Of a stretch of DNA of 34,023 bases, positions 6,797-15,744 are shown piece after piece. Within the stretch, counting starts at the first letter, position 1. Each line of letters begins with the position of its first letter. The translations under genes and the position numbers were made by a program. The notes below the pieces were generated by a model. The model saw only the letters and a list, made by a program, of their open reading frames with translations. It did no database searches and was not told where the DNA came from. The stretch is from Saccharofermentans sp. (GTDB lineage Bacteria > Bacillota > Clostridia > Saccharofermentanales > Saccharofermentanaceae): NCBI GenBank assembly GCA_024682215.1, contig JAIKZM010000041.1, forward strand, positions 1-34,023, read 5' to 3'.

Positions 6797-7228
6797 GTGG
6801 CAAGAGACATCAAGAAAATCGATGCCAAGGGAAGATTCTTCATCCCGGCAAAGCAGAGAGAGCAGCTCGGAGACGAGGTTGTTGTAACAAACAGCCTTGA
6901 TAAGGGCTATCTTTGTGTCTATTCAAAAGAACACTTTGACCACATTGCAGAACAGATCAGGAAACTCAATTCCATGGATTCCAAGGTCCGTACGATCAAA
7001 AGAGCACTCATCGGAGAGGCTGTTGAGGTCACAGTTGACGGCCAGGGAAGGATCGCTGTAAGCGCTGAGCTGTGGGAGAGGATTTCCGCAAAGGCAGGGG
7101 ACGAGATCTGCGTTTTCAATGATGACGGCAAACTGGATGTTTGCACCAAGAGCTTCTATGACAACGAAGATCACGATCTGAGCAATATTGAAGGATTGGA
7201 GACAGATTATTATGTCGAAGGACTCTGA
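6797..7228 (+). CDS. mraZ: MraZ transcriptional regulator of the dcw cluster
   Basis: 143 aa. It contains the two swapped-hairpin AbrB-type repeats of MraZ, each with its signature: DAKGRFFIP at 9-17 and DGQGRIAV near residue 78. MraZ forms ring-shaped oligomers that bind repeats upstream of its own gene and tune the division cluster. The N-terminus is shorter than usual: the common GEY-x-H segment before the first signature is replaced by MARDIKK. The GTG at 6797 is the only usable start, because an in-frame stop lies at 6776 and no ATG follows it. The ribosome binding site is weak (AGAGCGG), which may keep expression low. It overlaps rsmH by 17 nt. Confidence 0.9.
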   Translation: MARDIKKIDAKGRFFIPAKQREQLGDEVVVTNSLDKGYLCVYSKEHFDHIAEQIRKLNSMDSKVRTIKRALIGEAVEVTVDGQGRIAVSAELWERISAKAGDEICVFNDDGKLDVCTKSFYDNEDHDLSNIEGLETDYYVEGL

Positions 7229-8183
7229 TTTCAATCACAAGTCGGTACTGCTCAGGGAAGCAGTTGACGGACTCTGTGTTAAGGGCAACGGTATCTATGT
7301 TGACTGTACTGCCGGCGGCGGCGGTCACAGCGCTGAGATAGCATCGAGGCTCGGTTCCTCGGGAACCCTGATCTCGGTAGATAAAGACGTAGACGCTCTC
7401 CGTGCTTGCATGGCAAGGAGCAAGGATTTCGCTCATACCAATTGGATGCCCGTCAAGTGCGATTACGGTGATATAGACAACATGCTCGACAGCATGAAGA
7501 TAAAGAAGGTTGACGGTATTCTGGCTGACCTCGGCGTCTCCTCATATCAGCTCGATCAGGCTGACCGCGGATTCTCATACATGAACAAGGGACCGCTCGA
7601 CATGCGCATGGATACGACCGATGACACTCTTACTGCTGAATATGTGGTTAACAAGTATTCAAGGGACGAGCTCGAGAGGATCTTCAGAGAGTACGGCGAA
7701 GAGCGCCACTCCGGAAGGATCGCAGACGGAATCGTTCAGAGAAGGCAGAGAGTACCGTTCAAGCTTACAACTGATCTGGCAGAAGCGATCAAGGAATACA
7801 TGCCTGGTCACGGAAGATTTGAGGATCAGCACCCTGCAAAGAGGTGCTTCCAGGCAATAAGGATAGAAGTCAATCACGAGCTTTCCGGTCTTGAGAGACT
7901 TATGAAGGACTGCTTCAAGCATCTTAATCCGGGCGGAAGGGTAAGCATCATCACTTTCCATTCGCTTGAGGACAGGATCGTGAAGGAGGCCTTCCGCAAG
8001 GCCGAGAATCCGTGCACATGTCCGAGGGAATTCCCGGTATGCGTGTGCGGAAAGCAGTCACTGGGCACTGTTATTACCAAAAAGCCCATTGAGCCGTCGG
8101 AGGAGGAGAAGGAGGAAAACCCCAGAGCTCGCAGTGCAAAACTCAGGGTTTTTGAGAGGAACGGAAACGAACAGTATAACTAA
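7212..8183 (+). CDS. rsmH: 16S rRNA (cytosine-1402-N4)-methyltransferase
   Basis: 323 aa from the ATG at 7212; an upstream TTG at 7188 is less likely because H-K-S-V-L-L-R-E, the usual family beginning, follows the ATG by eight residues. The SAM-binding motif VDCTAGGGGHS, ILADLGVSSYQLD, the GFSY segment, CFQAIRIEVNHEL, and IITFHSLEDRIVK are all diagnostic of RsmH (formerly MraW), which methylates C1402 of 16S rRNA in the ribosomal P site. The C-terminal CTCPREFPVCVCGKQ holds four cysteines typical of the family. It overlaps mraZ by 17 nt, in line with coupled translation as the second gene of the dcw cluster. Confidence 0.96.
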   Translation: MSKDSDFNHKSVLLREAVDGLCVKGNGIYVDCTAGGGGHSAEIASRLGSSGTLISVDKDVDALRACMARSKDFAHTNWMPVKCDYGDIDNMLDSMKIKKVDGILADLGVSSYQLDQADRGFSYMNKGPLDMRMDTTDDTLTAEYVVNKYSRDELERIFREYGEERHSGRIADGIVQRRQRVPFKLTTDLAEAIKEYMPGHGRFEDQHPAKRCFQAIRIEVNHELSGLERLMKDCFKHLNPGGRVSIITFHSLEDRIVKEAFRKAENPCTCPREFPVCVCGKQSLGTVITKKPIEPSEEEKEENPRARSAKLRVFERNGNEQYN

Positions 8184-8197
8184 GGGTGGTTGACATT

Positions 8198-8908
8198 ATG
8201 GCTATCAGTGAGCGCAAATCAAAGCAATACGGTAAAAAGAAGCCTGCAACGCGTTTTGACAGGGATATTATGGATGCGCTTAATGCGGGCAGACGCGGAA
8301 GCAAGATGAACTTTACATACAGGCAGGGCAAGTCTATCATCCCTGTCATCGAACCACTGATCATTGAAAAGAAGACCGAAAAGCCTGTCGCCAAGAAGAA
8401 AGATAAGGGCAGCAAGCTCACTTTCGAAGAAGTCAACGAAAGGACTAAGGATTACGCCAAAGAACACATGGATCCTGAGCTCGTAAAAGAGCAGAAGGAA
8501 AAGGCTAAGAGACTTACTACGAGGAAGTTCGTCCAGACAGCGCTGACGATCGCGGTGGTACTGGTAACCGGAGCTTTTGTAATGCTGCTGTTGTTCCCTC
8601 AGACCGAACTTTCCGAGCTTTCAAGGGATAATTCGAATCTCAAGGATAAGATCAACACCGTTAAGAGACAGATCCTCGATGCGGAAGAAAATGCGAACGG
8701 CATCACGGACATGGATGCGGTCAGGGCACAGGCTCTCCAGCTCGGCATGCAGGATCCTAACCAGAATCAGGTAGTAAATCTTCCAATTCCCAATAACGAT
8801 TCCTTGAAGACAGTGATACCATATGATACATATGGAATTAACGAAGACGTCCTCAAGGTAAATGAGGATGCTCTCGAGGAGTACTATGCCTCTCATCCCG
8901 GGCGCTAA
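8198..8908 (+). CDS. FtsL/DivIC-like septum protein
   Basis: 236 aa. A long, basic cytoplasmic N-terminus (about 110 residues, Lys/Arg-rich) is followed by one membrane helix (near 113-135), then a short leucine-rich coiled coil (TELSELSRDNSNLKDKINTV) and a hydrophilic tail. This is the architecture of FtsL/DivIC, which join the FtsQ-FtsW-FtsI complex. Position between rsmH and the PBP gene is the classical place of ftsL. The N-terminus is longer than in ordinary FtsL (about 120 aa total in Bacillus). An earlier GTG (8186) exists; the ATG at 8198 lies 8 nt after GGGTGG. Sequence similarity to FtsL is too weak to be sure, hence no symbol. Confidence 0.75.
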   Translation: MAISERKSKQYGKKKPATRFDRDIMDALNAGRRGSKMNFTYRQGKSIIPVIEPLIIEKKTEKPVAKKKDKGSKLTFEEVNERTKDYAKEHMDPELVKEQKEKAKRLTTRKFVQTALTIAVVLVTGAFVMLLLFPQTELSELSRDNSNLKDKINTVKRQILDAEENANGITDMDAVRAQALQLGMQDPNQNQVVNLPIPNNDSLKTVIPYDTYGINEDVLKVNEDALEEYYASHPGR

Positions 8909-11285
8909 GGCCGTTAAGAGCAGACAACCTGAAGAAGTGATCGCAAAAGAACCTGTCGAAGTCCTCACGGGCAACGGCAGGGAATTTGCTGCGCGCCAGA
9001 TCGCGGCCCTGATCGCCGCGTTTATGCTCGCGTATGCCGTATATCTCGTTTTTGCGCTTTATAAGACAACGGTCAAGGATTATGACAAATATGCCAGGGC
9101 CGCCGCAAACGAGCAGTGGACGCTGATGACTTATTCCGCAAACCGCGGAATGATCTATGACGCGAACATGAACGCTCTGGCATCCAACACATATGACTAT
9201 ACGGTCATATGTTCGCCGTCGCAGGTTATTTCACCGACACTTACAAGAGCACAGATCATGCAGAGCGTTGTGTCGATCCTCGGAGTCAAATACGAGAAGA
9301 TCGACTCGATCCTGCCGGAAGATCCCACGGATAAGACTGATAAGCGTAATGCGGTCCAGGGATGCGATGTCATAAAGAATATCCCGTCTGACAAGAAGGA
9401 TGAATTCCAGAAATTCCTTAAAGATAACAAAGTAAAGGGTTTCGGCTTTGTTGCGGTTCCCCAGAGATACTATAACTACGGAAGCCTTGCGGCACAGGTC
9501 ATAGGATATGCAAGGAATAACGGTGAGACGCTCAACGGACTTTACGGCCTTGAAGCGTATTACGACAAGACCCTGTCGGGCAGTGACGGTTACCGCTATT
9601 CTGAGACTGACTCTATCACGGGCGGCGTTCTGCCGTATTCCGATGCGACCGAGGAAAAGGCTGCGAATGGCCGCAATATAGTAACCAATATCGACCTGAG
9701 CATCCAGAGGATCGTTGAGGAGGCGTGCAAAGACGCTTATGACAAGTACAAGCCGATAGACGGATGTACTGCAATAGTCATGAATCCTTACACCGGAGCC
9801 ATCCTGGCGATGTGCTCGCTTCCGGATTACGATCTCAACAACCCTTACGGCGTTCCCTACGGACTCGATGAATATGATTTTAACCTGATGGACAAGAATA
9901 AGCAGGTCGAGTACCTGATGTCCAACGCATGGCGCAACCGCTGCGTTTCGGACACATACGAGCCTGGTTCCACATTTAAGTCCCTTACGACATGCATGGC
10001 GTTTGAGGAGAACATCACGAATGAGAACGAAGTCTTCGACGATGCACCAATAAAGCTTTCAGAGCAGCATACGATCTCATGCTGGATGCAGAAGACAAAT
10101 CACTTCAACCACGGCAAGGAAACGCTTAAGAAGGGCTTTGAGAACTCCTGCAACCCTGTATTTGCGCAGCTTGCGAAAAGGCTCGGCATCAAGAAATACT
10201 ATAAGTACGTCAGAATGCTCGGCTTCTATGACCAGACGGGCATCGACCTTCCTGCCGAAGGTAAAGGCATCTTCCATAAGAATCCGAGCTTCGTCGATAT
10301 GTCGGTTCTCTCATACGGAGAGTCTTCGACCGTTACGCCCATCCAGCTTATTTCTTCTTATTGCGCGATCATAAACGGCGGCAACCTGATGGTTCCGCAC
10401 ATCGTAAAATACATCACCGACGAGAACAACAACATTGTCGACCAGATCGAACCTGAGGTCGTAAGAACAGTCTTCTCGGAGAACACCTGCAAGAGAGTCA
10501 GGGCACTGATGGAAGGCGTTGTCTCTGACGGTACCGGTTCTGCAGGTAAGGTCGCAGGATTCAACGTCGCAGGTAAGACCTCAACATCTACGGTAGACGT
10601 TGGTGAGCTCAAGGGCATGCACGTGCTCTCGTTCTCTTGCTATGCGCCCGCAAATGACCCTAAGATCGCAGTCCTTTTCGTCCTCAACAAGCCTGAGGAT
10701 AAGGAAGTCGGTTCATCCGCGGCAGCTTCAACAGCTGCAAGGATCGTTGAAGGAACGCTTACGTACATGGGCGTTGAGAGAATCTTCACGGAAGACGAAT
10801 TCGATCAGCTCACAAAGGAATACTATGTCATGAAGGTTGAGGGCATGGCTGCATCCAAGGCATCTTCAACGATCGCCGTCAACGGTCTTTCAACTCTCTA
10901 CGGAACGGTAGACATGACACCTGAGACCAAGGTTGCCAGGACATATCCGAGCTATACGCAGAAGCTTTACAAGACCGGTATCGTCATCATGTATCCTGAG
11001 GATGTTACTGAGGATCAGATGCTCACATCCAGGGTACCCAACATGGTAGGCATGAATGCCGTCGAATGCATCGAGGCATGCCGCAAGGTCAATCTGAACT
11101 GCAAGATCAAGGGCGACGTAACCGGACTCTGCACGACGCAGAACCAGAATGCCGGTTCTACCGTGCTCTCGGGTGAGGTTATTACCGTAACGCTCGATAA
11201 TAACGGTGCGAGTGCGCTCGGAATAAACAGGAAGACACCTACGCTTGCTCCGAAAAAGAAGACCGGAGATTCAGGCGTCGGCTGA
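8886..11285 (+). CDS. Class B penicillin-binding protein (FtsI/SpoVD type) with PASTA domain
   Basis: 799 aa from the ATG at 8886 (GAGGAG 4 nt upstream); ATGs at 8862 and 8868 are alternatives that only lengthen the cytoplasmic tail. Order: cytoplasmic tail, membrane helix near 38-60, PBP dimerisation domain (90-300), transpeptidase domain (320-620), spacer, and one PASTA domain (about 717-772, VPNMVGMNAVECIEACRK). Catalytic motifs are STFK (362-365, Ser362 the acyl-enzyme serine) and SCN (421-423). The third motif, normally KTG or KSG, reads KTS (564-566). It cross-links septal peptidoglycan with FtsW. The gene overlaps the ftsL-like gene by 23 nt. In a spore former this could be SpoVD, but only one such gene is seen here and it sits where ftsI belongs. 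Confidence 0.92.
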   Translation: MPLIPGAKAVKSRQPEEVIAKEPVEVLTGNGREFAARQIAALIAAFMLAYAVYLVFALYKTTVKDYDKYARAAANEQWTLMTYSANRGMIYDANMNALASNTYDYTVICSPSQVISPTLTRAQIMQSVVSILGVKYEKIDSILPEDPTDKTDKRNAVQGCDVIKNIPSDKKDEFQKFLKDNKVKGFGFVAVPQRYYNYGSLAAQVIGYARNNGETLNGLYGLEAYYDKTLSGSDGYRYSETDSITGGVLPYSDATEEKAANGRNIVTNIDLSIQRIVEEACKDAYDKYKPIDGCTAIVMNPYTGAILAMCSLPDYDLNNPYGVPYGLDEYDFNLMDKNKQVEYLMSNAWRNRCVSDTYEPGSTFKSLTTCMAFEENITNENEVFDDAPIKLSEQHTISCWMQKTNHFNHGKETLKKGFENSCNPVFAQLAKRLGIKKYYKYVRMLGFYDQTGIDLPAEGKGIFHKNPSFVDMSVLSYGESSTVTPIQLISSYCAIINGGNLMVPHIVKYITDENNNIVDQIEPEVVRTVFSENTCKRVRALMEGVVSDGTGSAGKVAGFNVAGKTSTSTVDVGELKGMHVLSFSCYAPANDPKIAVLFVLNKPEDKEVGSSAAASTAARIVEGTLTYMGVERIFTEDEFDQLTKEYYVMKVEGMAASKASSTIAVNGLSTLYGTVDMTPETKVARTYPSYTQKLYKTGIVIMYPEDVTEDQMLTSRVPNMVGMNAVECIEACRKVNLNCKIKGDVTGLCTTQNQNAGSTVLSGEVITVTLDNNGASALGINRKTPTLAPKKKTGDSGVG

Positions 11286-11409
11286 TGCCTGATGGTTTAA
11301 CGCACAAACGTCATCGCAAACCTTAAGGAAAATTTTCTCTAATTGCCACACTATTTTTTAAATATTTTGTTTTAATATAAGTACGGAGAATTGAAAGGAA
11401 TTATTTGCC
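11286..11409 (+). other. AT-rich gap between PBP and murEF genes, possible internal promoter
   Basis: From about 11330 the DNA becomes strongly AT-rich, with TAATAT at 11373-11378 as a possible -10 box, but TTGCCA at 11343 is 24 bp away and no other -35 fits. AAAGGAA (11394-11400) serves as ribosome binding site for the GTG start of murEF. No hairpin terminator is visible. Confidence 0.35.
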
Positions 11410-14376
11410 GTGCTTCTGTCTGACATACTTAAAGAACTTGATTCGCGCATTATTTCAGGTGATCCCGCCTGTGAAGTTACATCTGTTGAGTTTGATTCGC
11501 GCCGTGTTCAGGCAGGATCCGTCTTTGTCTGCATAAAGGGTTTTAACGTTGACGGACATGCTTTTGCGGGCAGTGCGGCAGCCTCGGGCGCGTCATGCGT
11601 TATCGTAGATGCCTGCCGTGACAGCTTTGAAGACGAAGTTCTTATCGAGGCAGTTAAGGGTACCGGCTGTGTCCTGGTCGAAACCAAGGACACAAAGAAG
11701 GCGCTTGCAGTTACGGCTGCGGCGCTCAAGGGCCATCCCGAGAAGGAACTTGATGTTTACGGCATCACAGGAACAAAGGGAAAGACAACCTCGACTTTCA
11801 TGCTCCGCGCCATCTTTGAGGCTGCAGGAATGACATCCGGTCTTATCGGAACCGTTTGCAACCTTATCGGCGATGAGAAGATAAAGGCCAAGCATACGAC
11901 TCCGGAATCATCCGAGATCTTCGGCATGATGCGTTCGCTCAGGGAAAAGGGCGGCAGCAGCCTCGTAATGGAGGTTTCTTCACAGGGGTTAAAGCTTGAC
12001 AGGGTATACGGGATCAAATACCGCGCGGCTGCATTCACGAATCTCTATGAGGATCACATTGCGCCCGATGAGCATCCCGACATGGATGACTATTTCAACT
12101 GCAAGCTCAGGCTTTTCGATAACTGCGGTACGGCAGTGGTCAACGCTGACTGCGAGCAGGCTGCAAAGGTCTGTGAATACGCATCTTCAAGGTGCAAAGT
12201 CCTTACATACGGCATCGACAGCGATGCTGATTTCAAAGCTGAAGATCTCAGGCTTGAGAGAAGAGATCATGTTACCGGAACAAAGTTCACTCTTAAGAGC
12301 GATTTTATCTCCGGTGAATTCTTTGTGGCTCTTCCCGGAAGATTCAATGTTTCAAATGCTCTCTGCGCAATTGCGATGGCATGCTGTGCCGGCGTTGACG
12401 AAGGCAGCATTAGAGGAGCTCTTGCTTCGGTAAGTGTTCCGGGACGCCTTCAGCCTGTCGAAAACAACCTGGGACTTAATATCCTGGTGGATTACGCACA
12501 CAACGCGGCCGCTTTGGAGAATGTTCTGCTGGATCTTAAGAAGTACACGGAAGGCAAGGTCATAACCGTCTTCGGATGCGGCGGCGACAGGTCGGTCACC
12601 AGAAGATTTGAGATGGGAGAGGTATCGGGAAATCTTTCGGATAAGACGATAATCACTTCGGATAATCCCAGAAGTGAGGATCCCATGGCGGTCATCGCCA
12701 ACATAATCAACGGGATCGGAAAGACCTCTGGCGAGTTTGAGGTCTGTGCTGACAGGGCGAGAGCCATACGTCACGCCATCAGGACCGCAAAGCCCGGTGA
12801 TACCGTTCTCATTGCAGGAAAGGGCCATGAGGATTATCAGATCTTCAAGGATGAGACCATACATTTCGATGATGCCGAACAGGCTGCGAAGGCTGTTGAT
12901 GAGATCGAGAACGGCGCCAAGCCTATGTTTTCGCTCGAAGAGATAAAGCGTGCAGTCGGAGGAAGGACCGTATACAGGACCGAAGAGCCCGTTTATGCGG
13001 CTTTTGTGCAGGTGTACGGCGTATCTTCCAATTCCAAGGAGATCAACAAGGGCGATGTCTTTATCGCGCTCCGCGGCGAGCGTTTCAACGGCGGCGAGTA
13101 CACCGAGGAAGCGATCGGAAACGGCGCGTGCGCCGTAGTGGTCGACAATGCCGAATATGTTCCCGAAGGAGCCGTCGGAATCGTTGTCGAAGATACCACG
13201 AAGGCATTGTGCGATCTTGCTGCATATTACAGATTCAAGCTCGACGCGAAGGTCGTGGCTGTTACGGGTTCTGTCGGAAAGACATCAACGAGAAAACTCA
13301 TCGCTGAAGTCCTGTCTCTCGGAGCCCGCGTTCATTCGACAAAAGCAAATAACAACAACGAGATAGGCATGAGCAGGACCATCCTTTCAGCTCCTCTCGA
13401 TACGCAGATACTGGTCGTTGAGATGGGCATGAGAGGCCTCGAGGAGATCTCAAAACTTACAAAGATCGCAAGGCCGGACATTGCCGTTATCACCAATATC
13501 GGTTATTCGCATATCGGCAGACTCGGCAACCGCGACAACATCATGCGCGCAAAGATGGAGATCACCGAAGGACTTACCGACGGCGGCATCCTTATCGTTA
13601 ATGGTGATGATCCCAAGCTTTTCGAATATGCAAGAAGGGTGATGTCCTTCAATAACCTGATCGCAGCCGTATCCACGGCTGTCTTCCCGGTCGAAGGCTG
13701 CCCTGAGTGCATCAACAGTTATGACGTCGATGAGAATGATGACGGCAGTGTTTTCCGTGCTCATATTACAAGGCTCGGTGAGGCCATCGAATTCGGTGAT
13801 CCGTTCAAGATAAAGATGTTCGGAGCCGCGGGCATAAGAAATGCTCTTTTCGCGATCCTCTGCGCCCACATCTGTGAGATAGGCATGACCGACGGCATGA
13901 TCAATGCGATAAGGGAAACGCTGTTTGCAACCAAGGCCATGGACGGCCGCGGTGCCATAACAGAAACAAAAAAGTATATGATAGTTAATGACGCGTATAA
14001 CGCGGCACCCGAATCCATGGAGAATTCCTTCCTGAATTTCTCCAAGAGGGCAAAGGGCAGGAGAAAGGTCCTCGCTCTCGGCAACATGATGGAGCTCGGA
14101 GATTACGCTCCGCAGCTTCACGAAACGACCGGAAAGGCATGCGCGAAATACGGATTTGACAAGGTCTTCATAACCGGAGAGAACACGGAGGACTTCATAA
14201 GGGGAGCTCACATGATTGACATGGGCCTTGAGATCTCCAGATGCCGTGATTCTGCGGATGTATCGGCCAGGCTCGCTGATTACCTGAGAGACGGTGACGC
14301 GGTGCTCTTCAAGGCTTCCCACAGCTTCGGATTCGAAACGCTTGCAAAAGAATTTATTGAGAAAGGTAATTCTTGA
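11410..14376 (+). CDS. MurE-MurF fusion: UDP-MurNAc-tripeptide ligase and D-Ala-D-Ala-adding ligase in one chain
   Basis: 988 aa, GTG start. Residues 1 to about 497 are MurE: P-loop GITGTKGKTT (118-127), HTTPESSE, meso-diaminopimelate motif DNPR (418-421) and GKGHEDYQ (470-477). Residues about 500-988 are MurF: N-terminal FSLEEIKRAVGG, P-loop VTGSVGKTS (618-626), NNNEIGMSRTIL, and the C-terminal LGNMMELG. Both halves look complete, so one protein would add meso-DAP and then D-Ala-D-Ala to the cytoplasmic wall precursor. The reading frame is open across the junction without any stop. Separate murE and murF genes are the rule; fusions are known in a few bacteria. MraY and MurD, which act after and before these steps and are often encoded beside them, are not in this cluster. 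Confidence 0.95.
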   Translation: MLLSDILKELDSRIISGDPACEVTSVEFDSRRVQAGSVFVCIKGFNVDGHAFAGSAAASGASCVIVDACRDSFEDEVLIEAVKGTGCVLVETKDTKKALAVTAAALKGHPEKELDVYGITGTKGKTTSTFMLRAIFEAAGMTSGLIGTVCNLIGDEKIKAKHTTPESSEIFGMMRSLREKGGSSLVMEVSSQGLKLDRVYGIKYRAAAFTNLYEDHIAPDEHPDMDDYFNCKLRLFDNCGTAVVNADCEQAAKVCEYASSRCKVLTYGIDSDADFKAEDLRLERRDHVTGTKFTLKSDFISGEFFVALPGRFNVSNALCAIAMACCAGVDEGSIRGALASVSVPGRLQPVENNLGLNILVDYAHNAAALENVLLDLKKYTEGKVITVFGCGGDRSVTRRFEMGEVSGNLSDKTIITSDNPRSEDPMAVIANIINGIGKTSGEFEVCADRARAIRHAIRTAKPGDTVLIAGKGHEDYQIFKDETIHFDDAEQAAKAVDEIENGAKPMFSLEEIKRAVGGRTVYRTEEPVYAAFVQVYGVSSNSKEINKGDVFIALRGERFNGGEYTEEAIGNGACAVVVDNAEYVPEGAVGIVVEDTTKALCDLAAYYRFKLDAKVVAVTGSVGKTSTRKLIAEVLSLGARVHSTKANNNNEIGMSRTILSAPLDTQILVVEMGMRGLEEISKLTKIARPDIAVITNIGYSHIGRLGNRDNIMRAKMEITEGLTDGGILIVNGDDPKLFEYARRVMSFNNLIAAVSTAVFPVEGCPECINSYDVDENDDGSVFRAHITRLGEAIEFGDPFKIKMFGAAGIRNALFAILCAHICEIGMTDGMINAIRETLFATKAMDGRGAITETKKYMIVNDAYNAAPESMENSFLNFSKRAKGRRKVLALGNMMELGDYAPQLHETTGKACAKYGFDKVFITGENTEDFIRGAHMIDMGLEISRCRDSADVSARLADYLRDGDAVLFKASHSFGFETLAKEFIEKGNS

Positions 14377-14379
14377 CGG

Positions 14380-15738
14380 ATGGCTCAGGATAAGACCCCG
14401 AAAGATTATAAGATCACCGACATAGACCAGCTCCTGGAGCCCGGTGTTTCCGCGATCCCTGAAAGGGCAAAGATACATACGGACTTAAATCCGCAGAACG
14501 TGAACATTCCCATGCTCCTCATGGTTTTCTTCATGCTCGTTTTCGGACTGGTAGTTCTTTATTCCGTATCCGGTCCTGATGCATACGGTCTTTATCACGA
14601 TTCGGCTCACTTCCTTAAGAGACAGCTTATCCAGACGATCATCGGACTTGCTGCCATGACCGCGATTATGTTAATCCCGATCAAGGTATTCCAGATGCGC
14701 TGGGTTATGTTTGCGGCCTATGCGGTAAGTCTTGCGCTTGCGCTCTGGACGCTGGCGGCGGGCGTTGGATCCGAGCACGGTGCCACCAGATGGGTAAACA
14801 TCGGACCTATCCAGTTCCAGAGTTCAGAGGTTATCAAGGTTGCCCTGATCGTTGCTTTCGCAAACTACAGATCAAGAGTCGACAAGCTCCGCCGTGACGG
14901 CAGGATCCCGATGCCCAAGTCGAAACTTTGGAGAGCGATCAACACTTCAGTGGTAGACCTTGTTTTCCCTGCAGCCATGATCATCATCGTCGACATAGTC
15001 GTAATCCTCCAGCCGCACGTTTCATGCTTCATCATCATCGGTGTCGTCATCGTACTGAGCGCACTCGTTTCCGAGATCCCTCTCAAATCATGGATAACCG
15101 GAGCGCTGCTCATGATCGGCTTTGTAGTCGTGGTTGGGGGCGTTGTTGTCGCGGTCATGCCTGTCGAGGCCAGAGACAAGATGCTCAAGAACTACGCACA
15201 CGTTTTCAAGCGTATCGCGATCTTCAACCAGGGTGATGACGAAGAAGAGGATTCCACTCTCACAAAGGATGACACGAGACAGATCGACAACGCTCACAAT
15301 GCGCTCGGTTCGGGAGGCATGTGGGGAGTCGGACTCGGTAATTCCCGTTCTAAATACAATTACGTCGCAGAGGCGCAGAATGACTATATATTCTCAATCT
15401 ACATAGAGGAGACCGGATTCGTCGGCGGACTGATACTGATGGCACTGTACATGGTGATGTTCGTGATGTGCGTCCAGGTAATACTGCGTTCGGACGGTGT
15501 TTTCACGCGGACGGTCGCGACCGGCTGTACCGCGCTTATCTTTGTGGAAGTGCTGATGAACATCTCGGTTGAGCTGCAGGTAATTCCTGCTACCGGTGTT
15601 ACGCTTCCTTTCATGAGCTACGGCGGAACGGCGCAGATCATGCTCCTCGTTGCTTACGGCCTTATCCTTTCCGTTTCCAAATACGGTAAAAAGGCTCGTG
15701 AGGTCAAGCCCAAGCGTCTGTCCAAAAAGGCGGCATAA
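14380..15738 (+). CDS. ftsW: FtsW peptidoglycan glycosyltransferase (SEDS family)
   Basis: 452 aa. About ten membrane segments begin at residue 43 after a hydrophilic N-terminus of some 40 residues. SEDS landmarks are GATRWVNIGPIQFQSSEVIK (near 130-150), the extracellular loop, LGSGGMWGVGLGNSRSKYNYVAEAQNDYIFSI split over about 310-345 with the catalytic-region Asp, and LPFMSYGGTAQIM near the end. FtsW polymerises lipid II at the septum with its partner PBP encoded two genes upstream. It begins 3 nt after murEF and lies immediately before murG, the standard dcw order. A RodA role is less likely given this context. Confidence 0.94.
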   Translation: MAQDKTPKDYKITDIDQLLEPGVSAIPERAKIHTDLNPQNVNIPMLLMVFFMLVFGLVVLYSVSGPDAYGLYHDSAHFLKRQLIQTIIGLAAMTAIMLIPIKVFQMRWVMFAAYAVSLALALWTLAAGVGSEHGATRWVNIGPIQFQSSEVIKVALIVAFANYRSRVDKLRRDGRIPMPKSKLWRAINTSVVDLVFPAAMIIIVDIVVILQPHVSCFIIIGVVIVLSALVSEIPLKSWITGALLMIGFVVVVGGVVVAVMPVEARDKMLKNYAHVFKRIAIFNQGDDEEEDSTLTKDDTRQIDNAHNALGSGGMWGVGLGNSRSKYNYVAEAQNDYIFSIYIEETGFVGGLILMALYMVMFVMCVQVILRSDGVFTRTVATGCTALIFVEVLMNISVELQVIPATGVTLPFMSYGGTAQIMLLVAYGLILSVSKYGKKAREVKPKRLSKKAA

Positions 15739-15744
15739 CCTTCT

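Noticed and set aside
6797..7228. AbrB-type antitoxin of a toxin-antitoxin pair
   Set aside because: Two AbrB-like repeats in one chain and the adjoining rsmH are diagnostic of MraZ; there is no toxin gene beside it.
13450..14478. 342-codon minus-strand open frame across murF and ftsW
   Set aside because: It is antisense to two well-supported genes, lacks a ribosome binding site and any recognisable domain.
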